A DNA stretch of 61,914 bases from the IMG/VR virus record IMGVR_UViG_3300046028_003292, positions 1-61,914 of that record; one strand, written 5' to 3'. The translations under genes were made by a program, and so were the position numbers. How positions within the stretch are numbered: position 1 is the first letter of the stretch; the number at the start of each line of letters is the position of its first letter. Below are positions 1 through 5,889 of the stretch, one piece after another. The notes under the pieces are model-generated. The model saw nothing but the letters and a program-made list of their open reading frames with translations, was not told where the DNA came from and made no database searches. Origin of the DNA: a virus.

Positions 1-1
1 A

Positions 2-10
2 GTATTTATA
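2..10 (-). promoter_or_regulatory. Late-promoter-like core (ATAAATACT)
   Basis: Read on the minus strand this is TATAAATACT, matching the T4 late core TATAAATA and the other cores in this window. It lies just past the stop of the VWA gene, so it would serve a gene beyond the window edge. It is a motif match only. Confidence 0.35.
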
Positions 11-11
11 A

Positions 12-1277
12 TCAATCAAAATATGCATGTGTCCCAAATGGAGGAACGATAGTGTCATTGCCATGAATAATCCAAGTTGTGTCTGTAAAATCTTCATCAC
101 CCCACGAACCAAATGGCATACCATCAGTAAATACAATTAATCGTTTGGTATCTTCGCCACGTTCTTTAAGATAATCAAAAATTACAGTAAAGTCAGTTCC
201 ACCACCACCCATAGGTTCATAATCACTCATAGTATCCAAGTTATCACTAGTAAAGGATTGAGGATTATAAATGTTAGTGTCAAAACAAAATACATGAATT
301 TTGAAACCATCAAACATTTGCATCATTCCCGACACTTCACCGAGAAACATTTGAGCTTGTGTATTACTAATACTACCTGACATATCAATAGCAACAACAA
401 CATCAATTTCTTCACCCGGAGTTGTTCCAGGCATAATAGCATCTAAGTGCCAACCGCGACGATTAGGACGAGAGAATGAATAATCAGTTTTAATAGATGA
501 TGTTAAATTAGTTTGAATTAATTCGCGCCATGGCATTTTTGGATTGGTGACATCATCCAATAATCGTTTAACGCCAGCTGGTAATTGTCCGGCCTCAGCA
601 CCTTTGGCGGCATTAATAATGTTTTGTTTAATTTCTTGACGAAGAGCATCACGTTCTTCCTGAGTCATTGTCTTTGGACGTCCTTTACCTTCACCTTCAC
701 CATCCGAATCATCTTCAGAATCCATATGTTCATCTAACATCTTGTCAATAAGATCATCAAGATTAATCTTAGTAACATCTTTCATTAAATCATCATAGAT
801 ATATTCTGAATATTTACCATCATATTTTGCTTCATACAAACAGGGAACACTGGTAATAAATTCACCAACTTTATGACGTTTCAAATCGGCATTGACTGCA
901 TAATCATTGGCAATGTTCCACATTTGTGGATCACGATTATCACGCCGACCCATATGATCATATACAACATGAAGTACTTCATGTCCAACAAGAAATTCAA
1001 CTTCTTTTGGTTTTAATAAACAGATAAATTTACTATTGTAATAAAAATTACGTCCATCAGTAGCTGCCGTTGAACACCATTCATCTGCATTTATTAATTT
1101 AAGACGAGTAGCCAAATTACCAAAAAATGAATGACGAATCAACAAACCAACACGAGCAGTAATCAATAGATCACGAGCACGGTCATCAATTTTTGAATCT
1201 GTAACACCAATAAGATTATCAAATTTATTAGTTTTGTTTTTACTTTTCTTTTTGGACTTATTAATTACATCACTCAT
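12..1277 (-). CDS. VWA-like / putative metallopeptidase protein (DUF2201 type)
   Basis: This 421-residue protein has a metallopeptidase-like N-terminal half with an HExxH motif (HEVLH, about residues 99-103). An acidic, low-complexity linker follows, then a von Willebrand A domain with a MIDAS motif (DMSGS, about 298-302) and a GGGGTDF segment. This two-part layout is that of the DUF2201 family, whose members usually work with MoxR-type AAA+ ATPases, and such a gene lies directly upstream at 1389-2492. The pair probably acts as a chaperone or remodelling machine in the cytoplasm; its target is unknown. I place the start at 1277 because GGAG lies 6 nt before that ATG. A longer frame would begin at a TTG that is really the -35 box of the promoter. 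Confidence 0.8.
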   Translation of the reverse strand: MSDVINKSKKKSKNKTNKFDNLIGVTDSKIDDRARDLLITARVGLLIRHSFFGNLATRLKLINADEWCSTAATDGRNFYYNSKFICLLKPKEVEFLVGHEVLHVVYDHMGRRDNRDPQMWNIANDYAVNADLKRHKVGEFITSVPCLYEAKYDGKYSEYIYDDLMKDVTKINLDDLIDKMLDEHMDSEDDSDGEGEGKGRPKTMTQEERDALRQEIKQNIINAAKGAEAGQLPAGVKRLLDDVTNPKMPWRELIQTNLTSSIKTDYSFSRPNRRGWHLDAIMPGTTPGEEIDVVVAIDMSGSISNTQAQMFLGEVSGMMQMFDGFKIHVFCFDTNIYNPQSFTSDNLDTMSDYEPMGGGGTDFTVIFDYLKERGEDTKRLIVFTDGMPFGSWGDEDFTDTTWIIHGNDTIVPPFGTHAYFD

Positions 1278-1299
1278 AAAATTCTCCAGTTTATATTGT

Positions 1300-1328
1300 A
1301 TTGTAACATATGATAGATTTATTGTCAA
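1300..1328 (-). promoter_or_regulatory. Sigma70-type promoter (TTGACA-17-TACAAT)
   Basis: The -35 TTGACA is at 1323-1328 and the -10 TACAAT at 1300-1305, with a 17-nt spacer. It drives the VWA gene. The 13 nt from the -35 onward, TTGACAATAAATC, are identical in three further promoters of this window. Confidence 0.8.
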
Positions 1329-1332
1329 GTTT

Positions 1333-1361
1333 AAAAAAAGGATAATGAAAATTCATTATCC
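1333..1361 (-). terminator. Rho-independent terminator after the AAA+ gene
   Basis: On the minus strand a perfect 9-bp stem (GGATAATGA / TCATTATCC, 1340-1361) with a 4-nt loop is followed by seven T. It sits between the AAA+ gene and the promoter of the VWA gene, so the two partners are probably separate transcription units with some read-through. Confidence 0.85.
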
Positions 1362-1388
1362 CTTAAATGGCATCATCCATTTTAAATT

Positions 1389-2492
1389 TTACTTAACGGC
1401 ATCCAATACATATTTACCAAACTTCTTGTGAAATTCCTCAAAATGTTTGAGTTTTGTTGGATCCATATCCAAGTTATATGTCTTGAGAGCAATTTTGGCG
1501 CCCAAGATAACCAATTCAGTTTCAAAGTTGGTCATCATATAAGACAGAAAATTATCAAAAATAGGATTGAAATCTTTGATCGATACTCGTTTATTATCAA
1601 TCATGTCTTTCATTTCATAACACATACTAATGGTCAATGAATACATAGCCGATACTTCTTTAATATCTAATGTTGTTACGATGCCATTCAAAATATCGGA
1701 TGGATTTGGAAGTTTACCTGAAATTTTACGATGAGCGGAAAATTTTGCGGCCAATCCCTCACCTACACAACCAGCAACCAATGTAAATAATGTATCAGTA
1801 TCACTATTGTCATCATAATCTTTCAAGATATCTGATACAAATACCCAACTACGAGGAGTAGCAAATGCATGACTAGAAGATTTTGCATCAAAATCGTACA
1901 AATCATTTTTGGCAAATGACAAATATGACACAACGTCTTTATGAATACCATTAAGAACTGCCCATGTTTGCCATGTATTAAAGTCAGACCGCATTTCAAT
2001 ATGTAAGAAACGATTGGCTAATGGCATTGGCATACGATAAGTAACACCCTTGTCTGATTCACGATTACCACCGGCAATCAGATCAACATTAGATGGCAAG
2101 ACATATTTACCAATTCGGCGATTCAAAATCAATTGATAGGCTGCCGCTTGAACCGTTGGCGGGGCACTATTCATTTCATCCATAAACAATACAATACGTT
2201 TATATTTACTAGCCATTTCTTCATCTGGCAATTCAATCGGAGGTGCCCAATCCATTTTTCCTAAATCTTTGTTATAAAACGGAATACCACGAATGTCGGT
2301 TGGTTCCATTTGAGCCATACGCAAATCAATCAAATGTCCGCCAAGTTCTTTAGTGATTTCTTCTACAATTTCTGATTTACCAATTCCTGGTGGACCCCAA
2401 ATAAATGTTGGGCGTTTGGATTTAAATGATTGTAAAATTGCTTTACGTGCCTGTACAGCGGTTACTGTATACGATTCTGGTTTTGATGCCAT
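1389..2492 (-). CDS. MoxR-type AAA+ ATPase
   Basis: This 367-residue ATPase has Walker A GPPGIGKS (residues 33-40) and Walker B VLFMDE (101-106). A GGNRESD stretch behind them fits the sensor-1 position of MoxR/dynein-branch AAA+ proteins. MoxR ATPases form hexamers that remodel proteins together with a VWA-domain partner, and that partner is the next gene downstream (12-1277). The ATG at 2492 has CGGAG 8 nt upstream. Transcription starts at a near-consensus promoter (2528-2556) and ends at the terminator at 1333-1361. The family call is firm; the client is unknown. Confidence 0.85.
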   Translation of the reverse strand: MASKPESYTVTAVQARKAILQSFKSKRPTFIWGPPGIGKSEIVEEITKELGGHLIDLRMAQMEPTDIRGIPFYNKDLGKMDWAPPIELPDEEMASKYKRIVLFMDEMNSAPPTVQAAAYQLILNRRIGKYVLPSNVDLIAGGNRESDKGVTYRMPMPLANRFLHIEMRSDFNTWQTWAVLNGIHKDVVSYLSFAKNDLYDFDAKSSSHAFATPRSWVFVSDILKDYDDNSDTDTLFTLVAGCVGEGLAAKFSAHRKISGKLPNPSDILNGIVTTLDIKEVSAMYSLTISMCYEMKDMIDNKRVSIKDFNPIFDNFLSYMMTNFETELVILGAKIALKTYNLDMDPTKLKHFEEFHKKFGKYVLDAVK

Positions 2493-2527
2493 TTGGAAAA
2501 CTCCGTTAAAATTAATATTGAAAAGAT

Positions 2528-2556
2528 AGTATAGACGATAATCGATTTATTGTCAA
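2528..2556 (-). promoter_or_regulatory. Sigma70-type promoter (TTGACA-17-TATACT)
   Basis: The -35 TTGACA is at 2551-2556 and the -10 TATACT at 2528-2533, spacer 17. It drives the AAA+ gene and starts with the shared TTGACAATAAATC block. Its -35 box overlaps the stop codon of the upstream 38-residue ORF. Confidence 0.85.
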
Positions 2557-2669
2557 GAAATAATCTGAACAATACAATAAATCATAGGTCCGATTATTAA
2601 ACTTTCAGCCACAAACATCAGTACTATAGTAACAATATCGTAACTGAGTTTTGCCGGATGAGATTTCAT
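2553..2669 (-). CDS. Small membrane protein, 38 residues, unknown
   Basis: The ATG overlaps the stop of the preceding 76-residue gene (ATGA), a usual sign of translational coupling. The product begins MKSHPAKLSY and continues with one long hydrophobic stretch (about residues 12-36), so it is probably a single-span inner-membrane peptide. It is not recognised as a known family. Its stop codon lies inside the -35 box of the AAA+ promoter. The partner upstream is also a membrane protein, so the two may act together. Confidence 0.55.
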   Translation of the reverse strand: MKSHPAKLSYDIVTIVLMFVAESLIIGPMIYCIVQIIS

Positions 2670-2896
2670 TTTTCCAATTTACCAATTAGAGTGTTTAATT
2701 TTTCTTGTACTTCACCAATTGTAAGAAAATACTTATACACTGTATGAGATATAATAGTTAGTGCCACAATCAATAAACTCATGGCAATTACCATTGGGGG
2801 TACATACATAATAATCAATGTAGTCACAAGTGAAGATACAATTGCAACACCGAATACTGCTAGAGTTTTTAAACCCGCTTTTACTTTTAAATTCAT
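2666..2896 (-). CDS. Small two-span membrane protein, unknown
   Basis: The 76-residue product has a basic N-terminus (MNLKVKAGLK) and two hydrophobic segments (about residues 12-32 and 35-56). A charged C-terminal helix (GEVQEKLNTLIGKLEK) follows. It resembles small two-span phage membrane proteins of holin-like size, but nothing specific supports a lysis role and no endolysin gene is near. AAGGA lies 6 nt before the ATG. It overlaps the next small membrane ORF by 4 nt. Confidence 0.65.
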   Translation of the reverse strand: MNLKVKAGLKTLAVFGVAIVSSLVTTLIIMYVPPMVIAMSLLIVALTIISHTVYKYFLTIGEVQEKLNTLIGKLEK

Positions 2897-2917
2897 AAAT
2901 TTCCTTATTAAGTTAAA

Positions 2918-3361
2918 TTACCAACTTGCACGATAGTAAAAATCCCAATCCTTTTGATCGGATGATAGAATCTTTTCTAAAAGTTCTTTTGTATATTCTA
3001 AATCTTGAATATAATATTCATCAATTTCGGTTGATCCGAAAAAGAATCCATCTGATGGAGGCAATAATTCGCCCGCAGTACTATTATCGGCTAACACAGT
3101 GTTTACCGTTTCTAACAATGATTCCATATTCTTACGAGTAAGATAAGTTTCTTGACATTCATCAATTCCGTTTTGACAATTAGTCACAAACCATTTATGA
3201 ATGGCATTAGCTTTTCGCCAATAACCAGCTTCCACCGACACTTCATTAACAGTGCCAAATGGACTACCAATAGAGACAGTAATTGATTCTCGCATTTCTT
3301 TAACTTCTTTGTTATATTCTGGCAAATAACGTTTTGCCGTCAAATACATATCTAAACCCAT
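2918..3361 (-). CDS. Conserved phage protein of unknown function (MGLDMYL family)
   Basis: The 147-residue protein begins MGLDMYLTAKRYLP and has a central YWRKANAIHKWFV segment. From memory, this pairing recurs in many phage and bacterial proteins without known function. Near the end it has the acidic and aromatic block FFFGSTEIDEYYIQDLEYT. No catalytic motif is evident. The start has GAGG 7 nt upstream, overlapping the end of the preceding gene, so it belongs to the run of small genes transcribed from 4178 downward. Confidence 0.6.
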   Translation of the reverse strand: MGLDMYLTAKRYLPEYNKEVKEMRESITVSIGSPFGTVNEVSVEAGYWRKANAIHKWFVTNCQNGIDECQETYLTRKNMESLLETVNTVLADNSTAGELLPPSDGFFFGSTEIDEYYIQDLEYTKELLEKILSSDQKDWDFYYRASW

Positions 3362-3363
3362 GA

Positions 3364-3645
3364 TTAATCCTCTACAGTTAACATTGAAGCTGGTACTCGG
3401 TAAATTCCAAGAGTGGTATTGACGATAACGTTTTTGACTTTGATGCCAGTAACATTACCCAAATATTTTCTACCACCACGATCAACAAAGCTGACTTTGG
3501 ATCCAATAGTTAAACTATTCTTGGTAGTTTTGGCCAATTCAGTACGGCGAAATTTAATCGCCTGTGCAACATTATTCAATTCATCATTGGTCAAATCACC
3601 AAACATAATTGATCTGACCACTTCTGACAGAGTAGTATTACTCAT
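3364..3645 (-). CDS. Small phage protein with SH3-like C-terminal half
   Basis: The 93-residue product has a helical N-terminal half (DLTNDELNNVAQAIKFRRTE) and a beta-rich half with alternating Gly and Val (IGSKVSFVDRGGRKYLGNV). The second half reads like a small KOW/SH3-type barrel ending in RVPASMLT. Similar small proteins are common in T4-like phages, but no function is known to me. The ATG at 3645 has GGGAG 8 nt upstream; a TTG two codons earlier is a less likely start. Confidence 0.6.
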   Translation of the reverse strand: MSNTTLSEVVRSIMFGDLTNDELNNVAQAIKFRRTELAKTTKNSLTIGSKVSFVDRGGRKYLGNVTGIKVKNVIVNTTLGIYRVPASMLTVED

Positions 3646-3660
3646 TGACAATTCTCCCGA

Positions 3661-3849
3661 TTATAATACAAGAACGTAACTTTTGTTCAGTGCTTTTCTA
3701 TCAGTACGAACAAGTTTAACCCCTCTACTAGCACAGGCAGTAGTAGGAATATCCATTTTATATGGCACTTCAAAAATAGTTCCAGATTTTGCAGTTAAAA
3801 ACACATACATTTTTGGAGTGATTCGTTTGAGTGATTTAGGTTTACACAT
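3661..3849 (-). CDS. Small basic protein, 62 residues, unknown
   Basis: The product begins MCKPKSLKRITPKMYVFLTA and stays Lys/Arg-rich with a beta-prone middle. It has no recognised motif. GGAGG lies 6 nt before the ATG, the strongest ribosome site in this part of the window, and the gap to the preceding gene is 2 nt. Its small size and dense packing fit an early phage accessory protein. Confidence 0.55.
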   Translation of the reverse strand: MCKPKSLKRITPKMYVFLTAKSGTIFEVPYKMDIPTTACASRGVKLVRTDRKALNKSYVLVL

Positions 3850-3851
3850 TT

Positions 3852-4178
3852 TTATTCCTCCGAAACCAATTCATCTAACGAACGGCGAGTAACGCTATCA
3901 ACTACTGATTGAGCAGATTGATACTGCCCATACTTACGAATACGTGATTCGCGATCAGTGCGACGAGTAACGAATACAACTTTTTGACCCTTGGCTTCCA
4001 TGGCTTTCATGAACACGGTCATATCAGAATCTTCTTCAAGATAAACATATTCAGTACGTTGGTACGAGAAAGATGAAATCTTATTGGCAATACCCAATTT
4101 CTTGAGCATTTTCAGAGGGACACGTAACCAAGAATGACCCGGATCCACATAGTGTAACAACTTAACGGCTTCTTTCAT
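3852..4178 (-). CDS. Small basic phage protein, 108 residues, unknown
   Basis: The product begins MKEAVKLLHYVDPGHSWLRV. The DPGHSWLRVP block looks like that of small conserved phage proteins of unknown function. The C-terminal third is rich in Arg (TRRTDRESRIRKYGQY), which could suit nucleic-acid binding. The ATG at 4178 has AAGGA 6 nt upstream. A longer frame would begin at the TTG of the -35 box, which rules it out. The gene is first in a short run (4178 down to 2918) behind its own promoter. Confidence 0.6.
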   Translation of the reverse strand: MKEAVKLLHYVDPGHSWLRVPLKMLKKLGIANKISSFSYQRTEYVYLEEDSDMTVFMKAMEAKGQKVVFVTRRTDRESRIRKYGQYQSAQSVVDSVTRRSLDELVSEE

Positions 4179-4209
4179 TTTTAATTCCTTTTTGTGAGTG
4201 TGTGTAATA

Positions 4210-4238
4210 ATTATAACTGAAATGGGATTTATTGTCAA
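4210..4238 (-). promoter_or_regulatory. Consensus sigma70 promoter (TTGACA-17-TATAAT)
   Basis: The -35 TTGACA is at 4233-4238 and the -10 TATAAT at 4210-4215, spacer 17, a perfect consensus. The spacer starts with ATAAATC as in three other promoters. The leader down to the ATG at 4178 is nearly the same as those of the promoters at 4664-4692 and 4825-4853. Confidence 0.9.
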
Positions 4239-4245
4239 CAAATTT

Positions 4246-4261
4246 GTTGTAAAAATACAAC
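4246..4261. repeat. 16-bp inverted repeat GTTGT-n6-ACAAC, copy 1
   Basis: GTTGTAAAAATACAAC sits 7 bp upstream of the -35 box at 4233-4238 and overlaps the stop codon of the preceding gene. Two sister copies have the same length and similar offset from their promoters. It has no T tract, so an operator or activator site is likelier than a terminator. Confidence 0.6.
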
Positions 4262-4632
4262 TACTGGTTATTTTTAAAATAACCGTATTCTACGCCGAGT
4301 AGAAAACAGAGATATTCCATATCCCCGCCGGCATCTTCCGCCTCACTGATCCAGCGAATAGCCATTGCACGATCTTTGGCACCCATGGTGAGTAATTCAG
4401 AAATACGAGCCTCCAACTTGCGAGCTTTGTAAGATTCTTCTTCTTTACGAGCAAGTGCGTTTGCCTTACAAACCTTGGCGAGTTCCTCAAATACCACTTC
4501 GAATTCTTCCACAGTCCAACTGGAAGTGTCCAGACGGGGGCGATACCCGTATGCGTCCTTATAAAAATCAGAGTACTCGCAAGCGAGTTGTTCTAATTCT
4601 GACATTTCTTCCCAGCTTTTGAATTCGTTCAT
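4261..4632 (-). CDS. Conserved phage protein of unknown function, 123 residues
   Basis: The product begins MNEFKSWEEMSELEQ and has the block SDFYKDAYGYRPRLD. From memory that block recurs in small T4-like phage proteins of unknown function. A charged coiled-coil-like stretch follows (ELAKVCKANALARKEEESYK), then an acidic tail. GC content is visibly higher than in neighbouring genes. The ATG at 4632 was chosen because the longer frame would begin inside the -35 box at 4687-4692. The ribosome site is weak (CGGA). Confidence 0.6.
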   Translation of the reverse strand: MNEFKSWEEMSELEQLACEYSDFYKDAYGYRPRLDTSSWTVEEFEVVFEELAKVCKANALARKEEESYKARKLEARISELLTMGAKDRAMAIRWISEAEDAGGDMEYLCFLLGVEYGYFKNNQ

Positions 4633-4663
4633 TTTCGTATCCGTTTTCTCAGTGTATGTGTAT

Positions 4664-4692
4664 ATTATATCAGATAATGGATTTATTGTCAA
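4664..4692 (-). promoter_or_regulatory. Consensus sigma70 promoter (TTGACA-17-TATAAT)
   Basis: The -35 TTGACA is at 4687-4692 and the -10 TATAAT at 4664-4669, spacer 17. It carries the shared TTGACAATAAATC block and the shared CACATACACTGA leader, and drives the 123-residue gene. Confidence 0.9.
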
Positions 4693-4700
4693 ATTATAAT

Positions 4701-4716
4701 GTTGTATTAAAACAAC
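4701..4716. repeat. 16-bp inverted repeat GTTGT-n6-ACAAC, copy 2
   Basis: GTTGTATTAAAACAAC lies 8 bp upstream of the -35 box at 4687-4692. The outer arms (GTTGT / ACAAC) match those of copies 1 and 3; the inner 6 bp differ. Confidence 0.55.
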
Positions 4717-4722
4717 AGTATT

Positions 4723-4794
4723 TTAGAAAAAAAGTTTGATTAAAACGATCTGAATTACAGCACAAATAGCGAGATAAACGATGATTTCTAACAT
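4723..4794 (-). CDS. 23-residue hydrophobic peptide
   Basis: The frame encodes a peptide beginning MLEIIVYLAICAVIQIVLIK, which is one hydrophobic helix with almost no polar ends. AAGGAAC lies 5-6 nt before the ATG, and a consensus promoter with the shared leader (4825-4853) sits directly upstream with nothing else to drive. That context argues that the peptide is real despite its size. It would insert in the inner membrane. Its function is unknown. Confidence 0.55.
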   Translation of the reverse strand: MLEIIVYLAICAVIQIVLIKLFF

Positions 4795-4824
4795 TTTTAG
4801 TTCCTTTTATCAGTGTATGTGATA

Positions 4825-4853
4825 ATTATATACTAATATTGATTAAATGTCAA
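4825..4853 (-). promoter_or_regulatory. Consensus sigma70 promoter (TTGACA-17-TATAAT)
   Basis: The -35 TTGACA is at 4848-4853 and the -10 TATAAT at 4825-4830, spacer 17. The spacer start is TTTAATC rather than ATAAATC, but the leader (TATCACATACACTGATAAAA) matches the two sister cassettes. It drives the 23-residue peptide. Confidence 0.9.
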
Positions 4854-4862
4854 GAGATTTTT

Positions 4863-4878
4863 GTTGTAATTTTACAAC
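4863..4878. repeat. 16-bp inverted repeat GTTGT-n6-ACAAC, copy 3
   Basis: GTTGTAATTTTACAAC is a perfect palindrome 9 bp upstream of the -35 box at 4848-4853, just past the stop of the lipoprotein gene. It is the third copy in 630 bp. Confidence 0.6.
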
Positions 4879-4882
4879 ACTT

Positions 4883-5095
4883 TTAACGACAAATTTTAAC
4901 GTTTCTATACGTTCTATTATATCTGTCCCATTGAGTAACCCACGTACAACGTGGTTGTATATATACTGGACGTGGTACATATACTGGTTGTGGTTGATAA
5001 TATACTGGTCGTGACTGATAATATGGATCATATGCCACGCAACCTGATAATAGAGTAATGATTCCAAATATAACTGCCAATACAACTTTTTTCAT
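4883..5095 (-). CDS. Small lipoprotein, Tyr/Pro-rich
   Basis: The 70-residue product has a type II signal peptide: a lysine start (MKKVVLAVIFGIITLL) and a lipobox SGC with Cys19 as the lipidation site. The mature part is short and rich in Tyr, Pro, Gln and Val, with repeated (R/Q)PVYxQP units. It ends in a basic stretch with two further Cys. Such phage lipoproteins often sit in the envelope and can block superinfection, but nothing here shows this directly. A second frame through the same bases (4843-5085) lacks such features. Confidence 0.75.
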   Translation of the reverse strand: MKKVVLAVIFGIITLLSGCVAYDPYYQSRPVYYQPQPVYVPRPVYIQPRCTWVTQWDRYNRTYRNVKICR

Positions 5096-5108
5096 GATTA
5101 GTATCCAA

Positions 5109-5261
5109 TTAATTGACTAAAGCCGGCCCACTTTGTAAATTGTCACCGTAGGTGTTTTTTAGTATTTGTAAGGCATTGTATGGGGTATCAGCCTGAATTG
5201 TAACTTTGATAAAGTTCCCAGTTCCAGCTTTTACAAATGCCCAATAAGTTTTCATTTCCAT
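5109..5261 (-). CDS. 50-residue conserved-looking phage protein, unknown
   Basis: The product begins MEMKTYWAFVKAGTGNFIKV and contains TIQADTPYNALQILKNTYGD. That beta-strand plus helix pattern looks familiar from very small phage proteins that modify or mimic a substrate surface; I cannot name the family. GGAG lies 9 nt before the ATG at 5261, and an internal ATG two codons on is possible. A late-type core (5280-5286) lies just upstream. The gene is closely followed by the lipoprotein gene. Confidence 0.6.
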   Translation of the reverse strand: MEMKTYWAFVKAGTGNFIKVTIQADTPYNALQILKNTYGDNLQSGPALVN

Positions 5262-5279
5262 GATGTCTTTCTCCATATG

Positions 5280-5286
5280 TATTTAT
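5280..5286 (-). promoter_or_regulatory. Late-promoter-like core (ATAAATA)
   Basis: On the minus strand ATAAATACATATGGAG precedes the 50-residue gene, so transcription would start shortly before its GGAG ribosome site. It overlaps the stop codon of the preceding gene. Confidence 0.4.
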
Positions 5287-5540
5287 TACTGGCTTAAGAT
5301 CAACATCAAGATCCATTTTTCTAGATTATTAATCGCTTGATTAATCTCACAAATTTGTGGTTCCAAATACTTAAAGTTATTGATTCTTCTGGCAGTAACT
5401 TCAGCTTTGTTTAATTCAACCACCATAACTGTAATATTATCTTTCATCTTGTAAAGATCACTATTATAATTCATTGACTTCAATTGAGTTTTTAATTCTT
5501 GTTCAATTGCCCACCAATCAGCAGAAGTTTTTATTTCCAT
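5286..5540 (-). CDS. 84-residue helical protein, unknown
   Basis: The product begins MEIKTSADWWAIEQELKTQL and is predicted almost wholly helical, with charged amphipathic stretches and a hydrophobic end (LEKWILMLILSQ). No family is recognised. There is no Shine-Dalgarno sequence. A late-type core CTAAATA (5548-5554) ends 7 nt before the ATG, so a leaderless or nearly leaderless message is possible. Confidence 0.5.
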   Translation of the reverse strand: MEIKTSADWWAIEQELKTQLKSMNYNSDLYKMKDNITVMVVELNKAEVTARRINNFKYLEPQICEINQAINNLEKWILMLILSQ

Positions 5541-5547
5541 GATTAGA

Positions 5548-5554
5548 TATTTAG
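5548..5554 (-). promoter_or_regulatory. Late-promoter-like core abutting the 5540 start
   Basis: CTAAATA on the minus strand is followed by 7 nt and then the ATG of the 84-residue gene. There is no ribosome site between them. Confidence 0.35.
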
Positions 5555-5557
5555 TGT

Positions 5558-5587
5558 TAATAAAATAGGGACCCGAAAGTCCCTATT
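5558..5587 (-). terminator. Terminator behind the tmRNA coding piece
   Basis: A perfect 9-bp stem (AATAGGGAC / GTCCCTATT, 5564-5587) with a 6-nt TTTCGG loop is followed on the minus strand by TTATT. It stands right behind the tmRNA coding piece and would end that transcript. Confidence 0.75.
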
Positions 5588-5590
5588 GGT

Positions 5591-5748
5591 ATTTTCTGTT
5601 ACGAGGTATTTCCTACCCTAAGCAACTTTTTCAAGCGGCTAATGCCCAATTTTCATCGTTAGCATTTATTGGTTGTTTAGTTTTTACGTCTATCGCTGAC
5701 GAGTTGTCCATTCCGTTACTTGTTGCCCAATCGAATCCTTTCAGCCCC
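5591..5748 (-). ncRNA. ssrA: tmRNA, coding piece of a circularly permuted ssrA
   Basis: tmRNA frees stalled ribosomes and adds a degradation tag. The piece starts GGGGCTGAAAGGATTCGA, matching the universal tmRNA 5' end (acceptor strand plus D-arm GGATTCGA). The tag frame at 5631-5663 reads ANDENWALAA then TGA, closely like the E. coli tag ANDENYALAA. A short hairpin (CGTC / GACG, 5687-5701) precedes the tag and another (GGTA / TACC, 5605-5617) follows it. The matching 3' acceptor strand is not downstream but upstream, at 5890, so the gene is permuted. GGGGCTG pairs with CAGCTCC there, and TTGGGCA (5724-5730) pairs with TGTTCAA (5922-5928) as helix P2. The exact 3' end is uncertain. Confidence 0.88.
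5631..5663 (-). other. tmRNA tag reading frame ANDENWALAA
   Basis: The codons GCT AAC GAT GAA AAT TGG GCA TTA GCC GCT TGA encode the tag. The ALAA end is what ClpXP and related proteases recognise. Trp at position 6 in place of the Tyr of the E. coli tag is unusual. The resume codon is inferred to be GCT by alignment with E. coli. Confidence 0.85.
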
Positions 5749-5877
5749 ATCATAAAGAGACTTTCTAATAGTGGCTAACATTTTATTAGCTTCTTTAAGC
5801 GACATTTTAGATACATCTTTTGTGTAATGTACTGTTCTGCCGTTTTCAAGCACTATAGTATTGTCAATGTAATTCAT
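5716..5877 (-). CDS. 53-residue ORF nested between the two tmRNA pieces
   Basis: The ATG at 5877 follows AAGGG by 5 nt, only 13 nt after the tmRNA CCA end. The product begins MNYIDNTIVLENGRTVHYTK and continues with a Lys-rich helix (SLKEANKMLATIRKSL), which looks like a real small protein. Its last 11 sense codons run through the 5' end of the tmRNA coding piece (5748 downward) and stop at 5716. Cutting at 5748 to mature the tmRNA would remove the end of the message, so the same transcript can give either complete product but not both. The family is not recognised. It could instead be a chance frame. Confidence 0.55.
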   Translation of the reverse strand: MNYIDNTIVLENGRTVHYTKDVSKMSLKEANKMLATIRKSLYDGAERIRLGNK

Positions 5878-5889
5878 GTAATCCCTTTA

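Noticed and set aside
1278-1328. Longer N-terminus of the VWA protein starting at TTG 1328
   Set aside because: The TTG is the -35 box of the promoter, so it is not in the transcript. The same applies to TTG 4238 and TTG 4692 for the genes starting at 4178 and 4632.
2666-2896. Two-span membrane protein as a holin
   Set aside because: Size and topology would allow it, but no endolysin or spanin gene is near and its neighbours are an ATPase and small unknown genes.
4246-4878. GTTGT-n6-ACAAC repeats as terminators
   Set aside because: The stems are short and AT-rich and are not followed by T tracts, and their constant distance to the promoters fits a regulatory site better.
4843-5085. 80-codon frame in another phase over the lipoprotein gene
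   Set aside because: It lacks a ribosome site and recognisable features, while the overlapping frame encodes a clear lipobox protein.
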